From the NCBI GenBank assembly GCA_013397695.1, contig VYZI01000108.1:1006303-1070302 (forward strand): a stretch of 64,000 nt of DNA, read 5' to 3'. The position numbers and the translations under genes are program-made. This DNA is from Centropus unirufus. Lineage: Eukaryota > Chordata > Aves > Cuculiformes > Centropidae. Within the stretch, counting starts at the first letter, position 1; each line of letters begins with the position of its first letter. Below are positions 51,701-64,000 of this stretch, in pieces. The notes under the pieces are model-generated. The model worked only from the letters and a program-made list of their open reading frames with translations, was not told the DNA's origin and did not search any database.

Positions 51701-53984
51701 ACTTTCCTTCTTTTAGAGTCCAACCATGTAAGGAAAAATAACGTTTAGGTAGCATGCTAAGCATCTAAAGTGGTAGGAATCACTATTAAATAGGGCTATA
51801 ATGCTTAGCTGTGGTTAGATAACTTGTTTACAGATGATTGCTAAAGATTCCTGTTATGAATGCAGGAGTTCAGGAGGTGCCACAAGATGCTAAAGTGACA
51901 CAGATTTCTCTGCGGACATGCAAATGGTTAATTCCTAATTGCCAGTAGATGTCTCCCAAGAGCATTGTCTATAGGACATTTTTCCAGTGCTCATGGAGCC
52001 TGAGTTTGGGCGCACTGATAGATAACCTCCAGTGTTCTATGACATACCAACTGAAGTTTGCACAGCATCAGGACATATGTCACCAGGCTCATGGCATCAT
52101 GCTATGGCCGCAAGGCATTACAATATGGTAAGAAGTCTGGTCTCTTGGTTGCATGGTGACACTGACATAGAAGAGTCATGCTAACACACGTGACCAAGGC
52201 AGTTGGTAGAGTTTCTGAGATAGCTGTGTTTCAGAATGACTCAGCTGGTTATATATCAGTAATGCTGACTGGATGGAGGTGATAGGAGCAGGTGCAAACC
52301 ATTCAGAGTGTTTCTATGTTAGCAAGCAGAGCCTGACTGCTTATTACCTTTGTTGAATGCCTCCAAAAATGAGGCTCCTCATCTGTTTTCCAGAAATAGA
52401 GAAGATAAATAATGTTTGTAACTGCCTCCTTTTTATATTTGCCCCCATATGTATTTCTTCTTTTTTTTTCCCAGAGATTCTAATTTGGTTTTACATTAGT
52501 TATAAGTGTGCAACATAATTTTACCAGCAGAAGAGACTTACAGGAATTTCTGCTATGTTGTGGCTTTGGAGGCTTGATTTTAGTCCATTTGCTGAGGCTT
52601 GAGGCTCATTTGCTCCTTGAGACTACTATTCTGTTTGACTCCCTCATGAAGTATCCTGAGAACTCCTTCTTTCTCCAGAGTTTGAAATCCTTATTCAGGT
52701 TTGTATTTTTGAAGTCAAACATGGTTCCCTGGGAAAGCTGGGGAGATATTCTCTTCTGGCGTTAGGGGAATTCTCCATCAGCTGAAGTCAATCAAGAATA
52801 CTGGCTGAAGAGGCTTTATTTCTGCATGGGAAACTTGCTGTTATTAAGAAGGCAGAGACGCGCTGAGACTCACGTAGTGTGGTGAACAATTTTCCTAATG
52901 GTTGCTCTCTTTCAGTCTGGCTCCTGTGTCCAAAAATGCCAGTGATGCCAGCTTAGAGCTTAGGAATACTTGGTCACAATGAACAGAAGTTACAAAGGAA
53001 GAAGTTGAGGCTGGTGCACAGACAGTTGACAGCAAGATTCTGTGGCTACCAGGTCTGTAGAGGAGAATTTTTCTGCTTCTTCTGAAAACAATGAGTATAT
53101 TGGTGTGGATAACTTCCAGGGGCAAATTTACTTCTAAGACTGTGCAATGCTTGGAACAGTAGGGTCTTTCTCTTTTCCTACAGTTCCTAAACACTATTAT
53201 AATGATGCAAATCTGAAAAGAATATGGAGAAGAGTGGACCCATGAGCTGTTGAGAAATGAGCTGTCCTTGGAGGAGAATTCAAGGCTTTTATTACTACAG
53301 TTCTCACTTAGAAGATGTCGTTGGAATGCTGAGGTGTCCATATCATTGCTGCTTTTTTTCTGTTGCATCACCCTCGTGCCTTATAATGATCTATCAATGA
53401 GGAATATCATGAAGCCGTGCCACACTGCACACATATCTTTAGTGTGGTGTCATAAGACACACACATCCCTGGGTCTTAGGCAATGCTGTATTAGGTAGAT
53501 GTGTATGCACAGCAGCACTTTAAAGTTACGGATACAATGCATGTAGGTGAAGATCAGTGTCCTCTTTTATGGAGGCCATCATGTTGAAATCTCAGATGCC
53601 CCTCTGGCTTTCTATGTGAGAAATTTCTCCATTCCCAGTGTGTTCTTGGGGCAGTGTATCTATATCTTCTTGGTCTTGCATGTGCTTACTGCATGCGTAT
53701 ATCTGGAGTGTTTAAGAAAACAGACAATGCAGCCAGTGTGGGGAGGCACTATTTCCTCTGACAATGCAAGTAGCTGGATGACTGAAAGGTATTACTTACC
53801 TTTGCACAGTGGCAAGTAATAGCTTGACATTTCAGACAGGCTCACATAATGGTTTAATGCCTTTCTGTGTAATGCATCAGTCTTCAGTAGAAGTTTAGCT
53901 ACTAATGACTTGCAGGACTGCAGTTCAATGTATATTTCAAGTGCATTATTTCAGAAATAAACCAGCCACCTGAGGGCATTTATA
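33766..53984. other. Unique AT-rich non-coding DNA
   Basis: This 20-kb interval holds no gene or repeat that I can support. Frames reach at most about 158 codons (minus strand 52895-53371), without known domains. Many short T runs are present (for example near 34028, 36612, 39490, 39939, 47509, 49174, 51233 and 52471), with far fewer A runs. Stretches at 34300-34620 and 40255-40500 look like possible conserved non-coding sequence by texture only. A slightly GC-richer patch around 40700-41110 has a few CpGs but is far from being an island. Confidence 0.65.
48165..48199 (+). other. Strong 3' splice-site-like motif
   Basis: A 33-base uninterrupted pyrimidine tract (48165-48197) is followed directly by AG, giving CAG|GAAC. 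This is the best acceptor-like sequence I found on either strand. No single open frame extends from it to a good donor. GTGAGA (about 48488), GTTAGG (about 48591) and GTAATG (about 49089) are the nearest donor-like sites. It may be a cryptic site, a non-coding exon boundary or chance. Confidence 0.3.
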
Positions 53985-55600
53985 TTGTGTGGGGTGGAGG
54001 CCATCTTGGACACATTGGTCATGAAATGACAGAGTTGGAGAAGTGAGGAGGAGGAGGATCATCTGAACTGCCACCTTGAACTTCCAGAGGGCAGACTGCC
54101 CTATTTAGGGGACTGGTTGACAGGCTCTCATAGGAGGCAGTCCTGAAGGGCAAAGAAGTCCAGAAAGGCTGGACAATCTTCAAGAAGGAAATTTTAGAGG
54201 TGTAGGAGCAGGCTGTCCCCATGTGCTGAAAGATGAGCCAGCATGGAAGATGATCAGCCTGGCTGAACAGAGAGGTTTGTCTAGAGCTCCAGAAATAAAA
54301 AGGAGCATTTATGACCTTTGAAAGAAGGAACAGGCAACTCAGGAGGACTACGAGGATGTATGTGAGGTCATGCAGGGAGAAAATTAGCCCAACTAGAACT
54401 TAATCTGGCTACTGGTGTAAAAGGCAATAAATAATGTTTCTATAAATATATTAGCAGCAAAGGAATGGCTAACAAGAATCTCCAACCTTTATTGGATGCA
54501 GGAGAAAACATCGTGAGAAATGATGAGAAAAAGGATGAGGGACTTAATGCCTCCTTTGCCTCTGTCTCTAACAGTAAGACCGCTTGTTCTCTGGGTACGC
54601 AGGCCCCATGATGAACATAGGGATGGGGAGGAGAATGGAGCCCCCATAATCCAAGAGGAAATGGTTAGCAAGCTGCAACACTGTTCAGACACACATCTAT
54701 GGGGCTGGATGAGATCCATCTGAGCGTACTGAAGGAGTTGGTGGAAGTGCTCACCAAGCCATTTTCAATCATTTATCAACAGACCTGGCTAACTGGGGAG
54801 GTCCCACTTGATTGGAAATTAGCAGTTGTGATGCCCTTTTAGAAGAAGGGCTGGAAGCAGGATTGGGGGAGCAACAGGCCTGTCAACTGGACCTCTGTGC
54901 TAAGAAAGGTTATGGAGCGAGATCATCCTGAGTGTCATCACACAGTACTTATAGGACAGCCAGGTGATCAGAACCAGTCAGCATGGGTTTATATAAAGAA
55001 GGCAGGTCCTTTCTGACTTGGTCTCCTTCTATGACAATGAGACTCAGTGGATGAGAGAAAGGTTCTGTATGTTGGTAACCGATACTTCAGTAAAGTCTCT
55101 GACACAGTTTTCTGTAGAATTTGCCTGGAGAAACTGGCTGCTCCTGGCTTGGTCAGGTGGCATATGCTTCACTGTGCAAAAACCTGGCTGGAAGACGAGG
55201 CCCAGGGAGCTGTGATGAATGGAATTAAATCCAGGTGGTGGTCAGTCACAAGCGGTGCTACCCAGGGCTCAATGCTGGGGCTGGCTCTCTTCAATATCTT
55301 TATCAATGATCTGGATGTGGGGTTTGAGTGCTCCTTCAGTAAGTTGGGCAGGAATGTTGATTTACTTGAGGGAAGGAAGGCTCTACACAGGCTATATTTA
55401 TGAGCCAATGCCAACTGTGTTGGGTTAAACAAGGCTAAGGATCCTGCACTTGGTCACAACAATTCCACATAATGCTAGAGGCTTTGGGGAGGAATACGTA
55501 GAAGGATCTGGGGTGTTGGTCAGCAACCAGCTTGCTATGAGCCAGCAGCATGCCCAGGTGGCCAAGAAGGCCAATAACATCCTGCCTGGTAACAGAAATA
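53985..55600 (+). mobile_element. CR1 LINE internal fragment (endonuclease end to RT)
   Basis: This is the longest transposon piece in the window. It lacks both the 5' part of CR1 and the normal 3' untranslated tail. It begins in the last part of the endonuclease domain, crosses the linker and covers much of the reverse transcriptase. It stops after the block encoding MSQQHAQVAKKANNILPG, beyond which similarity ends abruptly. Most CR1 copies are 5'-truncated but keep their 3' end. The absence of the 3' end here implies a later deletion or a rearrangement. Numerous stops and frameshifts show an old insertion. Boundaries are good to a few tens of bases. Confidence 0.93.
54014..55593 (+). pseudogene. 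CR1 ORF2 remnant (endonuclease / reverse transcriptase), inactive
   Basis: Residues recognisable by eye, in order, begin with a degenerate copy of the endonuclease's last catalytic block (GHEMTELE, from 54014). The linker includes RDGEENGAPIIQEE (within 54520-54723). RT motifs start at 54717 with HLSVLKELVEVL, then TGEVPLDWK, RPVNWTSVLRKVMER, SDTVF and VTSGATQGSMLG, followed by NIFINDLD (to 55316). The reading frame breaks several times: a TAG at 54840-54842, a TGA at 55014-55016, and frame changes near 54700, 55010, 55080 and 55350-55450. At the RT active site the usual Phe-Ala-Asp-Asp is replaced by Leu-Gly-Arg-Asn near 55340, so both catalytic aspartates are lost. It is dead by every criterion. 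Frames at 55018-55428 are pieces of it and not separate genes. Confidence 0.93.
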
Positions 55601-58600
55601 AGTTGATTTGGGTTTGGAGTTGTTTTGCCTTATTTTTTTTTCTTTACATAGAAATACAGCAGTGATACCTCTACTCATTTAAATAAATAACCTCACCACA
55701 TGTTATACTTGCTGAATATAAAATTATAAATTGAACATTTCATCTGAAAAATTTTCTCTAGTGAGAGGGTTTACAGTACTAAATAAGGTCTGTGATTGTC
55801 TTGGAGACGTGTGTTAGTTTTCTTTGTGGTCATTATGGCTTGTTGCACAGTGTATGCATCTATGTTTTGTTTGGCTCTTTTTAGCTTTGGTGTAAGCTTC
55901 TTTTAAAATTCTTCTTTATGAATATGGGGATGGCACGTTATCAATGAATATTTAAATTATTTATCTGCCATGAAGACAAGCTGTAAACATTACTTATTTC
56001 TGATTTACCATATCTGAAATCAACTCTAAACAAAAATAGATCAAGTCTACATCTTGGAGGAACTGTTTTGATGAATAGTTCACGATACAATCATAAAACC
56101 ATCAGACTTGATGTACTACTTTGTGTTTCATAAATCATCTAGTTGCTATAGTGAAAAGGTTATGGTTGATTGCTAGCTCTTGCTGATCACTGAATTAATA
56201 ACTTATATCCAAGTCCACCTTACAAGTTGAGTTCTAAGACTAAACAAATACAGTCAATCATATGCTCTTTGCCATATACTGGTATTTGATGCATCAACGA
56301 GAGATCAAGCCAGTAATGAAGAAAGCAGTGCTAATGTTGCTCAGCTGAAGACTTTGGACCTAGTCCTCTCTGCTTAGCTAAAGAATAAATGCCTCATTTC
56401 TAGATCTTTTTATTTGATTCATAAACAAACAGTTTTGATTAAACCATTTGTTTGAACTCTTGCAAAGGAACACATACATATGTACAAATGAAACTCCTGA
56501 CCTAGTGCAGGTTTCAAAAGGATATTTCCTGTTGTCTTGTGATTCCGCAAGTGTGGGGCTTGTTGCTGGAGGAAATTCTTGTAGGGGAAAGCATCAGTTG
56601 GTGTGGGCCTGAGCCAAAGATGGATCTGAAGAGCAGACACTGAGCTGGAATAAGTTACACTTCATTTGGGGTGCAGGAATTTCTGGGAATGACCCTGATT
56701 GGGGAAAAGTAACTTACCAGTCTAAGCACATGTGCCCAGCTCCCAGAGGAGAGGGTAGCAGTGACAGAAGACCTTGTTAGAGGAAAATCAGCATAAGCCT
56801 TCTCCACACAACACTGCTGCAAGTTACCAGTGGCATATTAATGAATAAGCACTGGTAACTTGGTTACAGTCATTATTTTTACAGAGCTGTTGTTTTCCCT
56901 TACCACCTGATGAGGATACTCATCCAAAGAAGAGACGAACAAAAGAGTAGAGAAAAAGTAGTTTATAAAACTCACAGTTTGGATGCTACAGTTTTTGTAA
57001 TTTTTGAAATTTTGTAGTCTCTGAAGACTAATCCATTATGTATGCTAGAAATTAGATAACCCTTCAAAATTTTTTCTTTTTGAATGTGTTTGTGTGGAAG
57101 TGAGTTTGCCATAGCTCAGCACTTTGCTGGTGGGTTTGAACCAGCACAGATTGCCTTGGAACCAAATTTTCTGCTATGTGGAAGAGCAACCTTGGTCAGA
57201 AGTTCTAAGTCTTGTTAGTTATAGAAATTAAAACTAGTGGGAAGTAGTACTCTCCTGAGCGGAAAACTCTTTTGAAAACTGCTCTTCCCATTATGAAAGT
57301 GCAGGAAGTCAGGGGGTTTGTGGACATGGTACACCCTTGTGTTCTTTACACTAGGTTTCTTGCAGTCAGTTATGGTTGGTTTCACTCCTTGCATAGGGGT
57401 GTTAGGAAGGCATTGCCTGTGGATCATTTTGCTTGCAGTGACAGGAGTAGCCTGTGGTCTTGTAGGAGCCATGTAGAGGGTTTGCTTGTCCCTCCCTCAA
57501 GCATGATCTTTACACTGAGATTATATGACTAAATTAATAGATTAATTAGATTAAAATAAATGTCAGTCTTGCAGAGTTGGAATTGGAGATCAGGGAGTGC
57601 TGGAAAAGTGCTAAATGATTTTAAAAGTACTTGGCACTACCACGTGCTCTGAGCTTCTGTGTGAACGTAAACCTGAAAGCTATGGCTCTGTACTGCTGAC
57701 CTTATCCTCATGATTGTGCTTCTGAGGTAGATCCTGGACCACGGTGGCTTCTTAAGCAGAAAACATGCAGTGGTGCTGACAGGCCTGCCTCTTGATTGCA
57801 ATTGCAAGCTTGCAGCTGAGAGACAAAAGCCATCTCAAATCAATAAATCTCTTGAAAATGCGGAGTGTGCACCCTTATGAACCTATACTGTGCTTGTTGT
57901 ACACTGTTTCCTGAAATCTTCACTCATGTTATAGCAAAATTCATTATTCTTGATGTGGCAAAAGCATGGATCCATTTTTCCAAGAGAAATGCACTATGTA
58001 AACAAGCTGCCCTCATTTTACGATGAGATATGTTTACAAGGAGCAGCTTCAGGTAGGTAGGATATGTTCACTTTGCTTTATTTTAGGATGAAAGTGGAAG
58101 CACTGTTTTTGCCAAGTTTTGTCTGAGTGATAGCTTATGCATCCTGGTCTCCAAAAGGTTAAAAATCCTGCTGCTCATAGCCATAAAGGCTAAACTTTAC
58201 ATCTAGTGACAGAAGGGCATTATATGTTGCTTTTATTTCTCATAAAGCTTGTCCTTTTTCAGATTGTAGGAATATGCACATTGCTGAAGTTCAGTTTCCA
58301 AAATAGGCTCTTGTCTTACATTTGAAGAGGTGAAGTTTGGCTGGGAGCTGGGAGAAACAGCAACTATATGCTGTTTCTATGGGAAGTATTTATAGCTGTT
58401 TATGAATGCAACCACATTCCAATAGCTTAAAAAAAGGCATGCTAGGCAGGATATACAATGTATCTCCTTATTTGAACTAGCTTTGAAAGAATTACCACCA
58501 TACTCCAGTTTTAAGCTTTAATTCCTGAAGAAACTTGGCATAAAAGATCACACTTTATGCATGTATGCACGCGTCTCCTTTTGCTGATAACTTCCAGTGC

Positions 58601-61600
58601 TTTCACTGGTTTTAACCAAATTTGACAGAAGTTCTAAGGTTAAGTATTTCCTACAGAGTTTACAAAACTGCATGACTCACGAAAATAAGTAGAGGACATA
58701 TCTTGTTGATGCCCACATTTACATAAAGGCAACAACATAAATATATTACTAATGGAGATCAGTAGAGGAGACTGATGTTATGAATGTCCCAAACTTGGAG
58801 GAAGATCTGTGCCTCGAGCATGAACCATATTAAACGTAGAGCCTTGAGTGTGGAATCCTGATTGATAGGAAAGTGACTAGTTTCCATTAGTTTTGCTTCT
58901 CAAGGAACTTTTGTACTGCCAAGAGTTAATAGTAATAATGTATCAACAGATCCCATAACCATCTATTCAGCAAATTAAGGTTTTAATGTCAGCATAGCTT
59001 TCGAAAAATTAACATTGTATTTAAAATATATTTATATTTTTAGCTCATGTTTTCTTATGAAGTCTTTCATGTTTGTCCTCAGAAAAGAGCTATATAGCTC
59101 CTTATGTGAAAGCATAGAATATATGATTTTCCAGAGTAATTGCACTCTAAATAAAGTCAGCTTAACCAAAAAAAGGAAGGAAATCTTATGATAGTTCTCA
59201 AGAAAAGCAGTATAATGAAAGAAAAAAAATATCACTCAACCCTGTCTTTAATCTGCTCAGTTATAATTCCATATAGAGCAGAGAAATACATCCTTGGTAG
59301 TCAATTTCGATGACCCACTGTATTTTCAGTGGGTTGCTTCTTCCCTTCCCAGGGAAGAGTCATCTGCAACTCTTCAAATAAAACCAAGTGTTGTATCTAA
59401 GTAGCAGCTCCAAAGAGCCAGGCTTTTAAATAAGCGTCAGATACCCTGAGACCAGGGGAAAGCGTGAAAGAACTGGAGTGGCTGTGTATGGCAGACAACC
59501 CAGTTTTTAGCTTCCTCCTGTGATTTGGCATAGCCAGCACAGAGACACAAGAAGATGGATTATTTTCCCAGTCTTCGTTTCTGTGCTGTAACTAAAATTA
59601 TGCAATTACCTGCTGCTAGTTTGTGGAACATGGAGTTTCATCTCTTCCTGCTATGTGACCAAGAAATCTGAAAAGTTGCATTTTACTACCTTTTAAGATT
59701 TAGTAGGACACCAATGAGGTTCTCCCATAGATTTTTTTTTTATAACCAGAAAAATTTGGTCCAGGAATAAAAATCTGATAGTGTGCGAATCTATCTCCAG
59801 CTGAACTCTCTCATAATTCCTGTTTTCATTTCCTTAAACTCCTTTAATAAGAAAGGTTTTGCCTCCTTTGCACACAGTGACATCCCATTTTCATCTTGTT
59901 GGGTGCTGACGCTGCATTTTTGTCTGTCTGCTGAATTATTGTCTGGATTAATATTCACTAATTATGTTGGTTCAATGAGGCTGTGCTTGGTAAACAGCTT
60001 CTTAAGGACATCACACATTTTCATGTGAGTGGTGTTTAGCATCCAGAAGATTGAAGTTTAAGACTAGGGGTATAATCCAAATCCAACAAATGCTTATTTC
60101 CCAGGTTGTTTTAGAGGAAAGAGGATGGATAAAAGAAAGTGGAAGAAGCAGAAAAGAACAAACTATAGATAATTGCTCTTGCACCAATTGCAGAGGCTAC
60201 CCTGTTGTGTTGAATGGCCAGTGCTGACAAGCCCATTTTATCTTATATTGCTTATCTGCAGATAAAGGGAAACACAGGAAATATTTTCCTGCAAGTACTC
60301 AGAACTCTAAGATATGTTTCTTAATGCTATTCATTTTAATTTGCATAATCAGTTTTTCTGAAAATTATTCAGGCATTAAGATGCATCTGAATAGGCCCCT
60401 TTCCTGCCTGCAAAGGTAAATCCCTCTGGTGAGCTAAGCATTATAAATTAAAATCCAGGATGTGGGCTTGGTTGACCTACTGTACTTAGCAAGACAGGTA
60501 CAAATTATAGGGAAGAAAAACTTGTTCTGAGTCTTTGTGTTCGTATACCCAAAGGGTTTTGCTTTAAAGAAGATTAGTAATGTTTTATGATTATCTTGAG
60601 GTAATATGTAAGTAATTAAGGAACCATGAGCAGAAGGAAGTGTTTTGAGCCCAAACATTGATTGACAGTAATCTTTGAAAAGAGTAAAAAAGATCCTGAG
60701 GATGATGAAAGTTCAGACCGAACTTTTCTTGTCAAACACAAGATAATTCAGTAGCCAGCTCTTGTTGGTATGAGTTTGACTTCTTTCATGACAGAGATTT
60801 CAATGCCTATATATAGACTAGTGACCATTAGAGGTATACTATTTACATTGTTTATGGAAGGGGTATGGTGCCTAGATCTTGCCTGGTTAAATTGAATTTG
60901 TCTGCTCAAGCAAACACGTCTTTTTTTTTTTTTTAATATGCAAATTGTGTTCCTCTATGTCTTTGAAAACAAAACCAGTTCCGAGCTGAGTTCTCCTTTT
61001 CTTCTTTTTCAAAAGCATTTTTTTTTTAAAGACAGTTACTTCTGGCAGCTTGCAGCTCACATTCTTAAAGAAAAGCTAGTAGCTTATTTTGTGTTTGAAA
61101 ATGTTGGTTTATTGGTTGAATCCGTGCCAGCTAGCCACATTCCACGTAGCAATAGTCATACCTCTGTAAAATTCAGAAAGTAAGCAAGTCGCACTCAAGG
61201 ATTTTGTATTGTCATCAGTTGTATTTGACTCTTCAAGTGTACTAAGAGCATGACTATATCTGGTACAAACCTTTTGTCAGCAGCTGGCCGGGGGAAATGA
61301 ATTACTGTAAGAAAAAGGATCTTCTGAACAGGCCATCTTGCCACTCTTTCATGCACAAGCTCTGAGGAAAAAAGGTTACATATCAAGAAAGCTCTCTGCT
61401 TGCTCTCAAGAAGAAAGGACAAAAGCTGACCGCTACTATCAATCTTTGTTTACATACAGTCTATGCATATAGTATTATTTATATACAGTACGTATATGCA
61501 GCAACATCCTATTTGAACTTTGTTCTGTGGAGTGGTGCATGTTGCATGGTGTAAACTTCCTTTTTGTTCCAATTTCAGTGAAAAATGGTAATCTCTTTCG

Positions 61601-64000
61601 TGAAAGAAATGCTCCACAGAATGCAGTTTATCCTGCAGCTTTGCCACTTTGATACCCCTTGAATTTTTTAAAGGAAGTGATCTTCCTATTCCATAGTTTT
61701 AGATATCCATCATACTGCCTAACTGATAGAGCAGGATCTCATGTATTGTTACTTAGTTTTCACTAAAATAATTGCATTTTTTTAGTTCCAAAAACCTTTA
61801 TTTCTCATTTCCAATATCTCTTGAGAACTTGGTGAATGAGGAAGAGTACGTGGAAAAATTAACCAGAAAATTTCACATTTATTTTTGAACCTTGGAGTGA
61901 TGTTTCAAGTAGAACTGTGCTTCCTAGACTTTGAAAGACCTGGCATCAACGTCCAATCTAAGTTTTCCTTAAAGAGAAGAAAAACTTAAGGTTCATTTTG
62001 TTAACAAATCCCCCCCGGAAACTGTGAGTTCAGTTACTGATAACTTTTTATAAAGTCCTTTGTATTAGTAATAAAAGCTATCTTTAAAAATGCTTTTCAC
62101 TTATTTCTTCACATATTTGTATTTATTTTTATTTGATCAACAAAGAAAAACAACATTTTAAATGCCATTTATGAGCTCATCATTACAGGAGCTTATAATC
62201 CACGTGATAATCTTCTGAAGAAGTAGTGTTTACATAGCTAAGATGCTTTAGAGTTTTGGCTAACAATGCTAAGGAGCTTTTTGAAGCTACAATTTGGAAT
62301 ATAGCAACTTTTCACATTTTGTGTTTCAAGTGGCTAAAGCTATTTAGCTTTTGTGGTCAGATACATTAACCCACACACAGTTTGGGTCAAGTAACTACAG
62401 TAACCAAAACTTCCTCTGATAATAACATTCTTTCATCTAATGCAAGCAAAACGACCCCATTTATAATGAAACCGAACCTAACCAAAGCTTTGACTACTCT
62501 TTACAGTAGTCCGTACACTTAATTATAACCTCTAGAGAAAATTATCAAACATCATGCTACTGATGCTGTTGTATAGTTGCAAATCATACTGTGCTTTTGT
62601 AACCCTTTTTGAGGATAGTCAAAATGCCAAATATCTGTTCACTTAGTCTATCAGGAAAAAATTCTGTCTGGCTGGTCTCACCTCCTCAAAATAACATGGA
62701 GGTAAAACTCAAGTGATGGTGAGAGTTTGGCCTTGTATCTACTGGGATTCTTTGGAGATGTGAACACTCATTTCTTTTTGCCTTTGAATAGAGTTTCAGT
62801 AATGAACACTAGCCTTCAGTAATAGTGTGAGTGCTTGGATAGAATGAGTGTTGAAAGAAAACCATGTCTGGGGCTGAAGCAGATGGAAGCTATTATAACA
62901 ACAGCTGATACAATGTGGGAGCTGAGGTTTAACACCACTTTCTCAGGCCCAGAAAGAAGGAAAGCACTCTTCTTTTGCTCCTGTAGAAGAGGGAGTATTG
63001 TGTTCTATATCATGTCCCTCTCAGTCTCCACTCGAACTCCCCAAAGGACTGTTTGGCAGTGCAGAAGCTTTGGTTTATTTAGTACAGAAGGACCTTTCTT
63101 TTTCTTCACCAATAATGTTTTGATCTTAGCTAGGATTGAGAAGTGCTTCATTCATCATGACTTCTTGGCAGTGACATAAAGGCATCCAGTGTTTAGCAGG
63201 TCTTCTGAATGTACATTGCTTGGAAAGAAAGCTGAGCTTCTTCATGAGTAAACATCTGTCTTAATCCTGCAATGCCTGAACAGCTGGAAAACATGCAGTG
63301 CATTGTGAGTGTGCTCAACATGTCATCCATTAATGTTTGTCTTCACAAACTCAAATCATCCTTCTTGAGGGTGGAATCGTTTTCCTTTGACTGGGGCACT
63401 TGAAAGGCTGCTCTGTGTGTTTCACAAGCCCGGCTCTTGTAGTAAGTTTTTTTCTATCATTTCTGTTTGTGATGGTGTTAAGTATTGCGAACAGCTCTGA
63501 GAATGATGCGGAGCATGTCTCCGGTGGTTCCTAGCTTTAGGGCTGAGAAAAATGGAGCAGACTATTTTTAGTGAGGTCCATAAAGTACTTAGTCTGTCTG
63601 GGCCATGGTCTGAAATAGATAAGCTTGTGGTCTGAGCAGAGAAATAAAAAACATAATAAAGCATGCACGTGTTTTATTTTCCCATGTACAGAGGCAGATC
63701 TATACAATGGCACTGTTTGCTTTTGTAGGTCCAGGTAGTAGTAGCATGTTCATGCATCTGTTACTCCATTCATTATGGTGTGGTCATTTTTCTGTCATTT
63801 ATACAAACAGACATCAAATAGCCCCAATAATATTATTAGCAGTATGATTCTACTTCAAGAAACCTTTGTCTATCCTTGTTCAGGGATAGTTGGAGGTTAA
63901 AAGACATCATCTCAGCAAGGGACATTAGGTAGCCGTGTCACCTCATAGGAAACGGCCATTACTCTTTCTAGCTGAGCGGAGCATCCTGTCACTTTGTCAA
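55601..64000. other. Unique AT-rich non-coding DNA
   Basis: No gene is supported. The longest frame is 114 codons (62835-63179, plus), with no known domain. An 8-bp perfect stem (TGCATATA ... TATATGCA) flanks about 20 bases at 61464-61500. The region near 58320-58620 contains muscle-enhancer-like words (TATTTATAG, ACATTCCAA), but these are short and common. No CR1, LTR or SINE was recognised to the end of the window. Confidence 0.65.
60921..60934 (+). repeat. T14 homopolymer
   Basis: An uninterrupted run of fourteen T. The minus-strand body that would belong to a retrocopy with this tail is not recognisable, so it is treated as a simple homopolymer. Confidence 0.85.

Noticed and set aside
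55047..55403. 118-codon plus-strand frame with RT motifs, as a possible gene
   Set aside because: It is part of the decayed CR1 ORF2, with upstream stops in the same frame and a destroyed active site.
61464..61500. Hairpin TGCATATA...TATATGCA as a microRNA precursor
   Set aside because: The stem is only about 8 bp of AT-rich palindrome with a large loop, too weak for a precursor hairpin.
1..64000. CRISPR array, operon, tRNA or rRNA genes
   Set aside because: No spaced identical repeats, no clustered long frames, and no tRNA cloverleaf or rRNA signature were seen. The sequence is vertebrate non-coding DNA.

Overview
This window reads as vertebrate nuclear DNA, and the repeats point to a bird. 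Four fragments belong to the CR1 LINE family, which dominates avian genomes. Two further segments match long terminal repeat (LTR) families that I recognise from neoavian birds. The species cannot be named from this sequence. The DNA is AT-rich, has no CpG-island-like cluster and carries one short run of undetermined bases. Nothing in it looks prokaryotic.

I find no intact protein-coding gene and no convincing exon. Open reading frames do not exceed about 160 codons. Many open only at a non-ATG codon, and they overlap each other on both strands, as expected by chance in about 64 kb of this composition. The longest, 161 codons on the minus strand, is largely the antisense of the GC-richer LTR at 13.8 kb. 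The window is best described as part of a long intron or a gene-poor interval.

Layout: 1-13.8 kb is unique AT-rich sequence with short homopolymers. A sense-oriented LTR remnant with internal ~46-bp sub-repeats lies at 13.8-14.3 kb. An assembly gap at 17.97-18.05 kb is followed by a small CR1 tail at 18.25 kb. Sequence from 18.3 to 29.0 kb is unique, with some homeodomain-like AT-rich stretches. A minus-strand CR1 3' end (29.06-29.34 kb), a plus-strand CR1 3' end (31.93-32.28 kb) and a minus-strand LTR (about 32.99-33.77 kb) form a small repeat cluster. Sequence from 33.8 to 54.0 kb is again unique. An internal CR1 fragment covering the end of the endonuclease and much of the reverse transcriptase lies at 53.99-55.60 kb. 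The rest, to 64 kb, is unique.

The most informative non-repeat signal is strand asymmetry. By hand count, T runs of eight or more outnumber A runs of the same length on the plus strand by about 21 to 5. Transcription-associated mutation produces such a bias on the non-template strand, so the window may be intronic to a plus-strand gene. I did not find evidence of a novel biological system.
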